Shown one piece after another: positions 25,958 to 35,109 of a stretch of DNA of 64,000 nucleotides. Below the pieces are notes generated by a model that saw nothing but the letters and a program-made list of their open reading frames with translations, was not told the DNA's origin and searched no databases. A program made the translations under genes and the position numbers. Location of the stretch: the NCBI GenBank assembly GCA_023457435.1, contig JAEWLS010000030.1:1-64000 (forward strand), in the 5' to 3' direction. The stretch is from Pseudomonadota bacterium (lineage in GTDB: Bacteria > Pseudomonadota > Alphaproteobacteria > Rhizobiales > Rhizobiaceae). Positions within the stretch are counted from its first letter, which is position 1. Every line of letters starts with the position of its first letter.

Positions 25958-27118
25958 CTACCGCGCCAGCTCCTTCGGAGGCCATAGGCATTCAGGTCCG
26001 ATCTGGGCAATGCTGGTCTTTCCGGCCAACGCCATGCTGCGGGACAGCTCCGAAGCGAGAATCTCGATAACGTGGCTCGCACCGGCCTCGCCTGAAACCG
26101 CCACGCCGTAGAGCGTCGCGCGGCCGACCATGACTGCCTTTGCGCCGAATGCCAGTGCGCGCATGACATCGAGGCCGCGGCGCACGCCGCCATCATAGAG
26201 CACGGCCAGCGATGCAGGAACGGCGCGGACGATGTCGGGCAGCGCCTCGATGCCCGACGGCGCAGCGTCGAACATGCGCCCGCCGTGGTTGGATACCGAG
26301 ATCGCGTCGACGCCGAGCGCCGCAGCCCGCACGGCGTCTGAGGGCTCCAGTATTCCCTTCAGGATCAGCTTCCCCTTCCAGCGTTCGCGGAAGCGCGCAA
26401 TGTCGTCCCAGGTGACGCTCGCCGAATTGGCGCGGCGCGGCACCGCTCCGGTGACCTTCCCGCTCAAATCCTTAGGGTAGTTGGCATACCGCGGCAGGCC
26501 GCCGGTTGCCCAGTAGCGCCCGAGGGTCTGCAGCGACCAGAGCGGGTGAGTGAGGATGTCGGCGACGAGCCGCGGCCTCGCCTTGATCGGATAGATGAAG
26601 CCGTTGCGCGAGTTGTACTCTCGGTTGGCAAGCACGGGCGCGTCGACCGTGACGACCAGCGCCTCCATCCCTGCGCGCTCGGCCCGGTCGGCAATCTCAT
26701 AGCTCGCGGCCCGGTCCTCCCAGACGTACATCTGCAGCCAGCAACCTGAAGTCGCGGCCTTGACGACATCCTCCATGGGGGTCGTCGAACTGGTCGCCAG
26801 CGTGTACGGAATGCCTGCCTTGCCCGCCGCTGCGGCAACCGAAAGCTCGCCACGATAGGCGATGATGTCGGCAACGCCGGTGGGCGCCGTGGCGATCGGC
26901 AGCGAAAGCTTGCGCCCGAACAGCTCGGTCGTCGTGTCGACGGATCGCACGTCCTGCAAGATCGTCTGGCGCAGCTTCACGTCCGTGAGCGCCGAGCGGT
27001 TGGCTGCAAGCGCCGCCTCGTCCTCGGTGCCGCGGTCGAGGAATTCGAAGAAGGCGCGCGGCATCCGCCGCTTCGCGGCGTCTCGATAATCCCAGACGTT
27101 GTAGAAACCACCCATCAC
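25958..27118 (-). CDS. FMN-dependent alpha-hydroxy-acid oxidase/dehydrogenase
   Basis: This 386-residue TIM-barrel flavoprotein belongs to the glycolate oxidase/L-lactate/mandelate dehydrogenase family. The active-site string SNHGGR carries the catalytic histidine and arginine, and ATAPTGVADI and LYDGGVRRG are FMN-binding segments. It oxidises a 2-hydroxy acid to the 2-keto acid. Its GTG at 27118 overlaps the stop of the CoA-transferase gene (GTGA). Context suggests a 2-hydroxy acid derived from an imported carboxylate. Confidence 0.88.
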   Translation of the reverse strand: MMGGFYNVWDYRDAAKRRMPRAFFEFLDRGTEDEAALAANRSALTDVKLRQTILQDVRSVDTTTELFGRKLSLPIATAPTGVADIIAYRGELSVAAAAGKAGIPYTLATSSTTPMEDVVKAATSGCWLQMYVWEDRAASYEIADRAERAGMEALVVTVDAPVLANREYNSRNGFIYPIKARPRLVADILTHPLWSLQTLGRYWATGGLPRYANYPKDLSGKVTGAVPRRANSASVTWDDIARFRERWKGKLILKGILEPSDAVRAAALGVDAISVSNHGGRMFDAAPSGIEALPDIVRAVPASLAVLYDGGVRRGLDVMRALAFGAKAVMVGRATLYGVAVSGEAGASHVIEILASELSRSMALAGKTSIAQIGPECLWPPKELAR

Positions 27119-28290
27119 TCAGCCGCAGGCCGCGCGCGCAGCTCGATGAGCACCTCTTCCGTGTGCTCGCCAAGACGCGGCGCCGGCCGGCTGATTGCTG
27201 CTGGCGTGCGGCCGAAGGTGGCCGGGAAGCGCACCGACCGGATAGTCCCTTCGGTCGGATGCTCGATCTCGCCGAACATTCCGACTGCCTTCAGATGCGG
27301 GTGGTCGAAAAGTTCGTCCAGCTTGGTCACTGCGGCGGCCGGGATGTCGATAGAACGGCAGAATTCCAGCCATTCCTCCGTCGTCCGGTCCGCGGTGTAA
27401 CGGGAGATATATTCACCGCACAGTTCGGCATTCGCCGTTCGCACCGTCTGATTGGCGAAGCGCGGGTCGTGGTCGATCAGACCAGGATCGCCGATCAGGT
27501 CGGTGAAGGCGCGCCACTGGCTGTCGGTGTAGACGACGATGCAGATGTGACCGTCCTTGGTGGGGTAGGGCCCGCGGTGGCGCGACAGAAGCCTCATGTA
27601 GCCGAGCGGCCCGAGCGGCGGAACGAAGACCGAGCCGGCCATGTGGTCGCCGAGGACGAACTGCGCCATGGTCTCGAGCATCGGCACCTCGACCTCCTGG
27701 CCTTCGCCGGTCAGCGCGCGGTGGTAAAGCGCACTGGTGATGGAGATCGTCAGATAGAGGCCGGTTATGCGGTCGCAGATATTGACCGGCGCCTGGCGCG
27801 GCTTGCCGTCGACGCGGGCGAACAGATCCGAGATGCCCGCCGAGGCCTGCATGATGTCGTCGTAGACCGGCCTGCCCGCATCCGGGCCGCCGCGTCCGTA
27901 GGCGACCGCCGCGGCGTAGACGATGCCGGGGTTGACCGCGCTGACGCCAGCGTAGTCGAGACCGAGCCGCGCGATGGCCTGCGGGCGGATGTTGGTGACG
28001 AACACATCGGCCGTGCGCAGCAGTTCGTGAAGCGTCTCGATGCCTTCGGGCTCTTTAAGGTCCAGGAGCACCGAGCGCTTGTTACGGTTGTTCTGCAGAA
28101 ACAGCGGCCCCATGCCCGGGTTGCGCGACGGGCCTATGCCACGGGTCGAGTCGCCGCCGGGCTGCTCGACCTTGATCACGTCCGCGCCGAGATCGCCGAG
28201 GATCTGCGTCGCCGACGGACCCATCACCACGGTCGTCAGGTCGATGATCCGGACCCCGGCCAGGGGTCCCTTCGCCGCGCTGTCCGCCAT
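27115..28290 (-). CDS. CaiB/BaiF family CoA transferase
   Basis: This 391-residue family III CoA transferase contains the N-terminal segment LAGVRIIDLTTVVMGPSATQ, GADVIKVEQPGGDSTR and the catalytic aspartate region VYDDIMQASAG. It moves CoA between acyl donors and an acid without free CoA. The ATG at 28290 has AGGAGG upstream and overlaps the enoyl-CoA hydratase stop. It probably activates the pathway acid for the CoA-thioester steps encoded just upstream. Confidence 0.9.
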   Translation of the reverse strand: MADSAAKGPLAGVRIIDLTTVVMGPSATQILGDLGADVIKVEQPGGDSTRGIGPSRNPGMGPLFLQNNRNKRSVLLDLKEPEGIETLHELLRTADVFVTNIRPQAIARLGLDYAGVSAVNPGIVYAAAVAYGRGGPDAGRPVYDDIMQASAGISDLFARVDGKPRQAPVNICDRITGLYLTISITSALYHRALTGEGQEVEVPMLETMAQFVLGDHMAGSVFVPPLGPLGYMRLLSRHRGPYPTKDGHICIVVYTDSQWRAFTDLIGDPGLIDHDPRFANQTVRTANAELCGEYISRYTADRTTEEWLEFCRSIDIPAAAVTKLDELFDHPHLKAVGMFGEIEHPTEGTIRSVRFPATFGRTPAAISRPAPRLGEHTEEVLIELRARPAAE

Positions 28291-29069
28291 CACACTTCCT
28301 CCTGCCAGCGCGGCTTGCGCTTCTCGTTGAACGCGGCGAGTCCCTCCGCGGCATCCGGCGCGGCGGCGGTGAGCATGATCTGCCCCTCCGCGAACGACAG
28401 GGCCTCGTGGAAAGCCATCGCCTCCATTGCCGCCATCGCATACTTCCCGCGGCGCACGGCCGCTGGCGAGTTGAGCGCCAGCCGCTCGCAGACCCACGCG
28501 ACCTTGGCGTCAAGCTCCGCGGCGGGAACGACGAAGTTCACCAGCCCCATCTCGCGCGCTCGGTTCGCGTCCACCAGTTCGCCGAGCAGCGCCAACTCTG
28601 CCACATGGCGCGGCAGGATCAGCTTGCGGAAGTAGGCATGGACCTGGAAGGGGAACACGCCGACGCGCGCCTCCGGCAGGCCGAAGCGGGCGTGATCCGC
28701 CGCCACCGCAATATCGCACAGCGCCATCAGCCCAGTGCCGCCGGCGACGCAGGCGCCGTTGATGCGCGCAACCATCGGCAGCGGCATGCCGTGCGCGAAC
28801 CGCGCCAGCCGGCCGAAGTCCGTGGTCGGCTCCGAAGCGTCATCGTCGAACACGGAAGTGCCCTGCTGCAGGTCTCCGCCGGCGCAGAACGCCTTCTCGC
28901 CGGCGCCGGTGAGCACCACCACGCGCACGCCCTTTTCCTCGCGGGCGCGGCGAAGACCAGCGTCGATCCCGGTGATGACGGCGTTGTTGATCGCGTTGCG
29001 GCGCTCCGGACGGTTGATCGTGATCCACAGCGCCGCGCCGCGGCGCTCGGTCAGGACTGGCTCGCTCAT
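28290..29069 (-). CDS. Enoyl-CoA hydratase/isomerase family protein
   Basis: This 259-residue crotonase-fold protein has both oxyanion-hole segments, FCAGGDL and GACVAGGTGLM, and a conserved glutamate in FGLPEARVGVFP. It could hydrate an enoyl-CoA, hydrolyse or isomerise it. It overlaps its neighbours on both sides by one to four bases, so it is translationally coupled within the operon. The most likely substrate is the product of the acyl-CoA dehydrogenase at the operon start. Confidence 0.88.
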   Translation of the reverse strand: MSEPVLTERRGAALWITINRPERRNAINNAVITGIDAGLRRAREEKGVRVVVLTGAGEKAFCAGGDLQQGTSVFDDDASEPTTDFGRLARFAHGMPLPMVARINGACVAGGTGLMALCDIAVAADHARFGLPEARVGVFPFQVHAYFRKLILPRHVAELALLGELVDANRAREMGLVNFVVPAAELDAKVAWVCERLALNSPAAVRRGKYAMAAMEAMAFHEALSFAEGQIMLTAAAPDAAEGLAAFNEKRKPRWQEEV

Positions 29070-30835
29070 GGCTTTTCCCGTTCGTCGATCAGGCTGCGCG
29101 GCACCTCGACCGTCATTTCCAGCGTCATCTGTCCGAACGCCTTGCCCTGCGGGTCGATGCGCGGACTGGCGATGCCGCCACCGCCCAGCGCGTTGCGCAT
29201 CAGGAAGTTCACTGCAAGCAGACCGGGCGCATCGAACCGTTCGACGGGGCCTCCCACGAGACCGTCGAAATGCTCGAGCAAGCGCTGCGGCGTGACCTGA
29301 GCCCGGATGATCGGCAGGAATTCGGCGCGCCGGGCGATCAGCGCGACGTTGGAGCTGTCGCCCTTGTCGCCCGACCGCGCGAAGGCGAGCCGCCGCAGCG
29401 GCACCTTCACGAGATCGGCGCCACTTTCGGCAACGTCTGCCTTTTGCGGCGTGGCAGCAGGAGAGAATGGCACGCCTGCGGGAACCTCGATCCGCTCGGT
29501 CGAGCCGCCATCCAGCGTCAGCGTCGGTGCGGGCAATCGCGCCTTTTCGACGAACGCGGTCAGCAGACGAATGACCGGTGTCGGCTTCGGACGCCCGCTG
29601 AGCAGGCCGGTCGTGCCCGGCGCGAACGAGATGCCAACAGAGCCGATCTCCTTGGAGAACATGTCGAGTGCGCGGCGATCCGGATGCGCGACGACGAGGC
29701 GAAGCACGACTTCGCGCGTGGAGCGGTTCTGCTGCGCGGCCGGGTATGCCGCCTCGGCTCCGAGTGCCTCGAAATGCGTCGAGGTGAAGTCCGGCAGCCC
29801 TTTCTTCGCGAACAGCGCGCGCGCACGTGAGATCAAGGCAGTTGCGGTACGGTCGGCCTTCAGAGCGGCGTCGGGCCCGACGATCGAGAAGGTGGCAACC
29901 GCGCGGTATCCGTCGATCCAGGTTGCCGACACCTTGTAGTCAGGAGTCGGCGGTCGCCCCTTCGCCCCTGACACGCGGACGCGATCGCCGCCAAGCTCGA
30001 CGACGTTGACACCCGAAAAGTCAGCCACGACGTCCGGCAGGATGTAGGCCGCCGGATCGCCGATCTCGTAGAGGATCTGCTCGGTCACGACCCCGCGCGT
30101 GATCAGCCCGCCCGTCGACGGGGGCTTCGACAGAACGAAACTGCCGTCGGCCGAACACGCGGCGATTGGGTAGCCGATGTTTTCCCATCCCGGCACGTCC
30201 TGCCAGTCGGTGTGGATGCCGCCGGTGGCCTGCGGACCGCATTCGAGAACGTGGCCGACTAGGCTGCCGGCGGCGAGCCTGTCGTATTCATCTGCCGACC
30301 AACCGAACTCGTGCATGAGCACGCCGAGTGCGAGCGCGCTGTCGGCTGTACGCCCGGTCACGACGATGTCTGCGCCGCCGGCGAGCGCTGCCTTGATCGG
30401 CAGCGCGCCGAGATAGGCGTTGGCAGTCAGAAGCTTCGGCACGGCGGCGCCGTTTTCCGGCCGCAGGAGTTCCGTGTGCGGTGTCATGTCGTCGCCCTCG
30501 ACGACTGCGATCTTCACCGCGATACCCTTTTCGGCGGCCGCCGCGGCAAGCGCCCTGGCACAGCCTTTCGGGTTCACGCCACCGGCATTGGTGACGACCT
30601 TGATCCTGCGCGCCGCCAGCTCCGGCAGGTTGTCCGCGAGATCGCGCACGAAGTCCGGCGGATAGCCGCCCTCCGGATCCTTCAGCCGGGCACGCGCGAG
30701 CAGCGACATGGTGATCTCGGCGAGATAGTCGGCGATCAGGTAGTCGACATCCGCGGTCAGCAACTGCGGGATCGCGGTCGGGCTGTCGCCCCACGACCCC
30801 GATGCACCGCCGATCCTGACCACCCTTTCGCTCAC
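29066..30835 (-). CDS. AtuA-like protein (acyclic terpene utilisation family, DUF1446)
   Basis: This 589-residue protein is an AtuA family member: an N-terminal AtuA core (VRIGGASGSWGDSPTA, VTNAGGVNPKGCA, VTGRTADSALALG) and a C-terminal AtuA-like ferredoxin-fold domain at about 480-585 (LRRLAFARSGDKGDSSNVAL). AtuA is encoded with the geranyl-CoA catabolic genes in Pseudomonas, but its chemistry is not firmly established. The GTG at 30835 has GGAG upstream and gives VSERVVRIGG; the longer read-through frame is rejected. It sits between the acyl-CoA dehydrogenase and enoyl-CoA hydratase genes, so it presumably acts on a CoA thioester. Confidence 0.85.
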   Translation of the reverse strand: MSERVVRIGGASGSWGDSPTAIPQLLTADVDYLIADYLAEITMSLLARARLKDPEGGYPPDFVRDLADNLPELAARRIKVVTNAGGVNPKGCARALAAAAAEKGIAVKIAVVEGDDMTPHTELLRPENGAAVPKLLTANAYLGALPIKAALAGGADIVVTGRTADSALALGVLMHEFGWSADEYDRLAAGSLVGHVLECGPQATGGIHTDWQDVPGWENIGYPIAACSADGSFVLSKPPSTGGLITRGVVTEQILYEIGDPAAYILPDVVADFSGVNVVELGGDRVRVSGAKGRPPTPDYKVSATWIDGYRAVATFSIVGPDAALKADRTATALISRARALFAKKGLPDFTSTHFEALGAEAAYPAAQQNRSTREVVLRLVVAHPDRRALDMFSKEIGSVGISFAPGTTGLLSGRPKPTPVIRLLTAFVEKARLPAPTLTLDGGSTERIEVPAGVPFSPAATPQKADVAESGADLVKVPLRRLAFARSGDKGDSSNVALIARRAEFLPIIRAQVTPQRLLEHFDGLVGGPVERFDAPGLLAVNFLMRNALGGGGIASPRIDPQGKAFGQMTLEMTVEVPRSLIDEREKP

Positions 30836-30845
30836 GTCGGCTCCG

Positions 30846-32021
30846 TCAGTACGACTTCGGCAGACCGAGCACGCGCTCGGCAAGGTAGCATAGCACGAGC
30901 TCGCGCGAGACCGGGGCGAGGCGGGTGCCGACGGACTCTCGGAAATACCGCTCGACGTCGAACTCGCTGGCGTAGCCCATGCCGCCATGGGTGCGGACCG
31001 CGCGGTCGCAGGCGTTGAAGTTGGCGTCCGCGGCAAGGTACTTCGCGGCGTTGGCCTCCGCGCCGCAGGGCTGGCCGGCGTCGTAGAGCTCGGCCGCGCG
31101 CAGCGTCAACAGCTCCGCCGCCATCAGCTCGGACCAGTTCTCGGCGAGCGGATGCTGGATCGACTGGTTCATGCCGATCGGCCTGCCGAAAACGACGCGG
31201 TCCTTGGCATACTGTGTCGCTTTCGCGAGTGCGCGGCGGCCGATCCCGATAACCTCGGCGGCGTTGAGGATGCGCTCCGGGTTGAGGCTGTCGAGAATGT
31301 AGCGGAAGCCCTTTCCCTCCTCGCCGATGCGATCCTCTACGGGGATCTCCAGCCCATCGATGAACAGCGCGTTCGAATCCACGGCAGCGCGTCCCATCTT
31401 GTGCACTTCGCGCGCCTCGATCTTCGATCGGTCGAAGTCGGTGAAGAAGATCGACAGCCCGTCGGTCGGCCGCTTGCACTCCTCGATCGGCGTCGTCCGC
31501 GCGATCAGCAGGATCTTGTCGGCGATCTGCGCCGTCGAGATCCACATCTTGCGGCCATGCACGATGTATCGGTCGCCCTTGAGCACGGCGCGGGTCTTGA
31601 GCTTGGTCGTGTCGAGGCCCGCGTCCGGCTCGGTGACGCCGAAACAGGCGCGGATCTTGCCCTCGATCAGCGGGCGCAGCATGCGCTCCTTCTGTTCCGG
31701 GGTGCCGTGAACGACGATGGCATGAGGTCCGAAGATGTTGATATGGATAGACGAGCACGCGGCGAAGGCGCCGGCCGAATTGCCGACGACCTGCATCATG
31801 ATCGCCGCCTCAGTGACCCCGAGCCCGGCGCCGCCATATTCTTCCGGCATGGCGATGCCCAGCCATCCGCCCTCGGCCATGGCCTTGGTGAACTCGTGCG
31901 GGAAGGTGGCGGTGCGGTCTCGCTCGCGCCAGTATGCGTCGTCGAAGCGGTCGCAGATCGCCTTCACCGAATCGCGCACCGCAATCTGCTCCGGGGTGCG
32001 TGCGAGGGCCTCGAACTCCAT
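30846..32021 (-). CDS. Acyl-CoA dehydrogenase
   Basis: This 391-residue FAD enzyme has the ACAD signatures CFGVTEPDAGLDTT and HGGMGYASEFDVERYFRES near its C-terminus. It desaturates an acyl-CoA at the alpha-beta position. ATG 32021 is chosen because AAGGA is six bases upstream; ATG 32027 is only just downstream of it. It is the first gene of the eight-gene minus-strand operon and diverges from the Baeyer-Villiger monooxygenase gene across a region carrying a putative TetR operator. The C2 side-chain specificity is unknown. Confidence 0.9.
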   Translation of the reverse strand: MEFEALARTPEQIAVRDSVKAICDRFDDAYWRERDRTATFPHEFTKAMAEGGWLGIAMPEEYGGAGLGVTEAAIMMQVVGNSAGAFAACSSIHINIFGPHAIVVHGTPEQKERMLRPLIEGKIRACFGVTEPDAGLDTTKLKTRAVLKGDRYIVHGRKMWISTAQIADKILLIARTTPIEECKRPTDGLSIFFTDFDRSKIEAREVHKMGRAAVDSNALFIDGLEIPVEDRIGEEGKGFRYILDSLNPERILNAAEVIGIGRRALAKATQYAKDRVVFGRPIGMNQSIQHPLAENWSELMAAELLTLRAAELYDAGQPCGAEANAAKYLAADANFNACDRAVRTHGGMGYASEFDVERYFRESVGTRLAPVSRELVLCYLAERVLGLPKSY

Positions 32022-32196
32022 GATCATTCCTTCTCGACAGGCGAAACGCTCGCAACTTTCGAGCTCCGCCACAGCGAATAATATTTCCCTGTCACGAAGT
32101 CTTAGCTAGGCTTGGGTGGGTCGTCAACCAGTGGGCAGGAGCGGGGGCAGCCTGGTCCACGCGATGCCGCAATTGACACAGGACGGTAAAACATCG

Positions 32197-32208
32197 TACT
32201 CACGAGTA
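32197..32208. promoter_or_regulatory. Candidate TetR operator, site 1
   Basis: TACT-CACG-AGTA, extended to the 14-bp palindrome GTACTC-AC-GAGTAC at 32196-32209, lies in the divergent region between the acyl-CoA dehydrogenase operon and the monooxygenase operon. A TTGACA hexamer at 32173-32178 lies 18 bases upstream, so the palindrome covers the expected -10 zone. The same 8-base skeleton recurs at 38331 and 39201. Confidence 0.6.
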
Positions 32209-32242
32209 CCAAACGTATCGATCCAGTAGCCAGAGCGACGTA

Positions 32243-33871
32243 TTGCGACAGGGAATTGCACCGGCGCCGCAGTTGGACGCGGTCATCGTGGGGGCGGGCT
32301 TCGCCGGCCTCTACATGCTGTACCGGCTGCGCCAGTCGGGGCGCAGCGCTGTCATCCTGGAGCGCGGCGCTGATGTCGGCGGGACGTGGTACTGGAACCG
32401 CTATCCGGGCGCGCGCTGCGACGTCGAAAGCTACCAATACTCCTACTCCTTTTCGCCGGAGCTTGATCAGGAGTGGACCTGGTCCGAGCGCTTCTCTCCG
32501 CAGCCCGAGATCTACGCCTACGCCGCGCACGTCGCCGACCGCTTCGACCTGCGACGCGACATCCGCTTCGGACGGACTGTGACAAGCGCCGTTTTCGACG
32601 AGTGCGACGACGTCTGGACGGTGCGTACCCGCGAGGGCGACATCCTGCAGGCGCGGTACTGCGTCATGGCGACCGGCAACCTGTCGGACGTCAAGCTGCC
32701 GGAGATTCCGGGCGTCGAAGACTTCAAGGGTGACTACTACCATACCGGAGCCTGGCCGCAGGAGCCGGTCGACTTCCGCGGACGCCGCGTCGGCGTCATC
32801 GGCACCGGCTCGTCGGGCATCCAGGTCATCCCGGAGATCGCGCGGCACGCAGCGCATCTCACCGTTTTCCAGCGCACCGCGAACTACAGCGTGCCGGCCT
32901 GCAACCGCCTGCTCTCGGACGCCGAGATAGCGCGGATCAAGGCGGACTATCCGAACATGCGCGCCCTGGTGCATCGCACCCGCACCGGCTCCATCCTGCC
33001 GCGCAGCATCGGACCGCTGGGCAACTTCACCAGCGACGAGGTGCAGCGCGAGCTCGAGGCGCGCTGGGACGGCGAAAAGGGCGGCGGTGCAAGTTTCATA
33101 GCCGCCTTCGACGACCTGCTGACTTCGATGGAGGCGAACGCGCCTGCCTCCGAGTTCGTACGCGCCAAGATCGCCGAGATCGTGAACGATCCGCAGACCG
33201 CTGCCGATCTCGCCCCCCAGGGCTATCCGATCGGAGCCAAGCGGCTCGTCTGCGACACCGGCTATTTCGAGACCTTCAACCGACCGAACGTGACGCTGGT
33301 GAACCTGAAGCGCACGCCGATCCAACGGATCGTCGATAACGGCGTGATGACGGCGGAAGGACTGCACGAACTCGACGCGCTCGTCTTCGCCACCGGCTAT
33401 GACGCCGGCACCGGCGCGCTGAACCGCATCGACATTCGCGGGCGCGATGGTCGCCGGCTCAGGGACAGGTGGGCCGATGGCCCGCGCTCCTATCTCGGCC
33501 TGATGGTCAGCGGTTTCCCCAACCTGTTCACGGTCACCGGGCCGGGCAGTCCGTCGGTCCTGACCAACGTGCTGCCGTCGATCGAATTCCACGTCGACTG
33601 GATTGACCGCTGTATCGCCGAACTCGACGGCCGCACCATCGAAGCCGACGAGCATGCCGAGGACGAATGGGTCGACCATGTTCGTGAGTGCGCCGAGCGC
33701 ACCATCATGACCAAGGCCGACAACTGGTATCTGGGCGCAAACGTGCCGGGCAAGCCCAGAGTGTTCTTTGCCTACGCAGGTGGACTGACCACCTACGAAG
33801 CCAAGTGCACCGAAGTCGCCAGGGATGGCTACGCCGGCTTCAGCATTCGGGAGAAGGAGGCGGTCGGGTAA
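32243..33871 (+). CDS. Baeyer-Villiger monooxygenase (class B flavoprotein)
   Basis: This 542-residue flavoprotein has an N-terminal FAD motif GAGFAG (residues 17-22), the Baeyer-Villiger fingerprint FKGDYYHTGAWP (residues 161-172, matching FxGxxxHTxxWP) and the NADPH motif GTGSSG. It should insert oxygen next to a ketone, making an ester or lactone. The start is taken as TTG 32243; TTG 32273 is an alternative and no ATG or GTG exists before the upstream stop. It heads the unit continuing into the TRAP genes (46-base gap). Cyclohexanone-, phenylacetone- and hydroxyacetophenone-type substrates are all possible. Confidence 0.9.
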   Translation: MRQGIAPAPQLDAVIVGAGFAGLYMLYRLRQSGRSAVILERGADVGGTWYWNRYPGARCDVESYQYSYSFSPELDQEWTWSERFSPQPEIYAYAAHVADRFDLRRDIRFGRTVTSAVFDECDDVWTVRTREGDILQARYCVMATGNLSDVKLPEIPGVEDFKGDYYHTGAWPQEPVDFRGRRVGVIGTGSSGIQVIPEIARHAAHLTVFQRTANYSVPACNRLLSDAEIARIKADYPNMRALVHRTRTGSILPRSIGPLGNFTSDEVQRELEARWDGEKGGGASFIAAFDDLLTSMEANAPASEFVRAKIAEIVNDPQTAADLAPQGYPIGAKRLVCDTGYFETFNRPNVTLVNLKRTPIQRIVDNGVMTAEGLHELDALVFATGYDAGTGALNRIDIRGRDGRRLRDRWADGPRSYLGLMVSGFPNLFTVTGPGSPSVLTNVLPSIEFHVDWIDRCIAELDGRTIEADEHAEDEWVDHVRECAERTIMTKADNWYLGANVPGKPRVFFAYAGGLTTYEAKCTEVARDGYAGFSIREKEAVG

Positions 33872-33916
33872 CGTCGCAGACAGCCCGTCGGCTCGTAACG
33901 TCAACTTGGGAGGAAC

Positions 33917-35026
33917 ATGATGAAACTGGGCAAGATTGCACTTGGCGCCGCCGTCATCGCGGCCGGCGTCGCATTGGGCTCGATGACCGCGTCGGCCAAG
34001 GAGCTTCGCGCCGGCAGCGGCGCCAACCTGCCGCACCCTGCGGCGAAGCTGTTCTACAAGGCGATGGACACCATCAAGGAGGTCAGCGGCGGCGCCCTCA
34101 CCATTCGCCACCTCGGGCCGGAAGTCGCACCGCTGCGCGGCGCGATCTCCAATCTGCAGAGCGGCGTGATCGAGTTCGGCAACGTGCTGACGCTCTATTT
34201 CCCCGCCGAGTTCCCCAACTTCATGCTGATCGCCGAGCTTGCCGTACTGGGCGAGAGCGGCCAGGCGATGAGCGGCGCGGTGACCGAGTACATCACCACC
34301 TGCGAGCCGTGCCTGAAGGAATTCAAGGACAAGGGTCTCGTCTTCCTCGGCTCGGGCGTCTCCTCGAGCTATCAGATCATGACCCGCGACCCGGTCGTCT
34401 CGCTGGCCGATCTCAAGGGCAAGAAGCTGCGTTCGGCCGGCGCGCCGTTCACCCGCTGGGCTGAATCGGTCGGCGCCGTGCCGATGGAAATCAGCTTCAA
34501 CGAGGAGTTCGAGGCGGCCGCCAGCGGTCTCATCGACGGCATGATGAATCCGGTCGGCAACCTGATGAACGGCAAGCTCTACGAGATCATCGGCAACGTC
34601 ACGCTGCTCAACATCGGCACGTTCCACTCGGGCTCGCAGTTCACGGTGCGGCGCCAGGCCTGGGACAGCCTGACCGCCGACGAGAAGAAGTGGATGGTCC
34701 AGGGCGCGTCCGCCGGCGTGGCCTCGGCCCTGCCATACTTCAAGGTCGCCGACACCGAGGCCATGAAGCACGTCAAGGTGCACAAGCCGGACGAGACGCT
34801 GGCGAAGGCCCACGAAGCCGCGCAGCAGGCTGCAATCGCCGCTACCATCGAGGCGGGAAAGACACGCTACATGGTCGCCAATCCGGAGGCCGACGTGAAG
34901 CGCTTCATCGCGCTGGTCGACAAGTGGAACAAGATCGTCGCCGAGATCGGAGAGGATAACGAAGAGGCCATGCGGCAGAAGCTGCAGGAAGAGGTCTATT
35001 CGAAGATCGACCTTACGACGTACTGA
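33917..35026 (+). CDS. dctP: TRAP transporter substrate-binding protein DctP
   Basis: This 369-residue periplasmic protein has a signal peptide ending TASA (about residue 27) and the DctP fold, with the helix region LADLKGKKLRSAGAPFTRWAES. GGGAGG precedes the ATG pair at 33917/33920. DctP proteins bind organic acids through a conserved arginine (probably in KKLRSAG). Its position between a Baeyer-Villiger monooxygenase and DctQM implies the imported molecule is an acid that feeds this catabolic cluster. Confidence 0.88.
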   Translation: MMKLGKIALGAAVIAAGVALGSMTASAKELRAGSGANLPHPAAKLFYKAMDTIKEVSGGALTIRHLGPEVAPLRGAISNLQSGVIEFGNVLTLYFPAEFPNFMLIAELAVLGESGQAMSGAVTEYITTCEPCLKEFKDKGLVFLGSGVSSSYQIMTRDPVVSLADLKGKKLRSAGAPFTRWAESVGAVPMEISFNEEFEAAASGLIDGMMNPVGNLMNGKLYEIIGNVTLLNIGTFHSGSQFTVRRQAWDSLTADEKKWMVQGASAGVASALPYFKVADTEAMKHVKVHKPDETLAKAHEAAQQAAIAATIEAGKTRYMVANPEADVKRFIALVDKWNKIVAEIGEDNEEAMRQKLQEEVYSKIDLTTY

Positions 35027-35032
35027 TAGCGC

Positions 35033-35061
35033 AACGCGTCGCGGCACCGCCGCGGCGCGTT
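35033..35061 (+). promoter_or_regulatory. Intergenic hairpin between dctP and dctQ
   Basis: AACGCGTCGCGG (35033-35044) and CCGCGGCGCGTT (35050-35061) form a 12-bp stem, with one U-G pair, around a 5-nt loop directly after the dctP stop. There is no run of T. It resembles the hairpins behind the ytfQ, chvE and potD-like genes and probably sets binding-protein excess. Confidence 0.65.
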
Positions 35062-35109
35062 CCGATTTCGGTCCCTCACGGGGACTTCTCGTGCGGGAGG
35101 CGCGGGACA

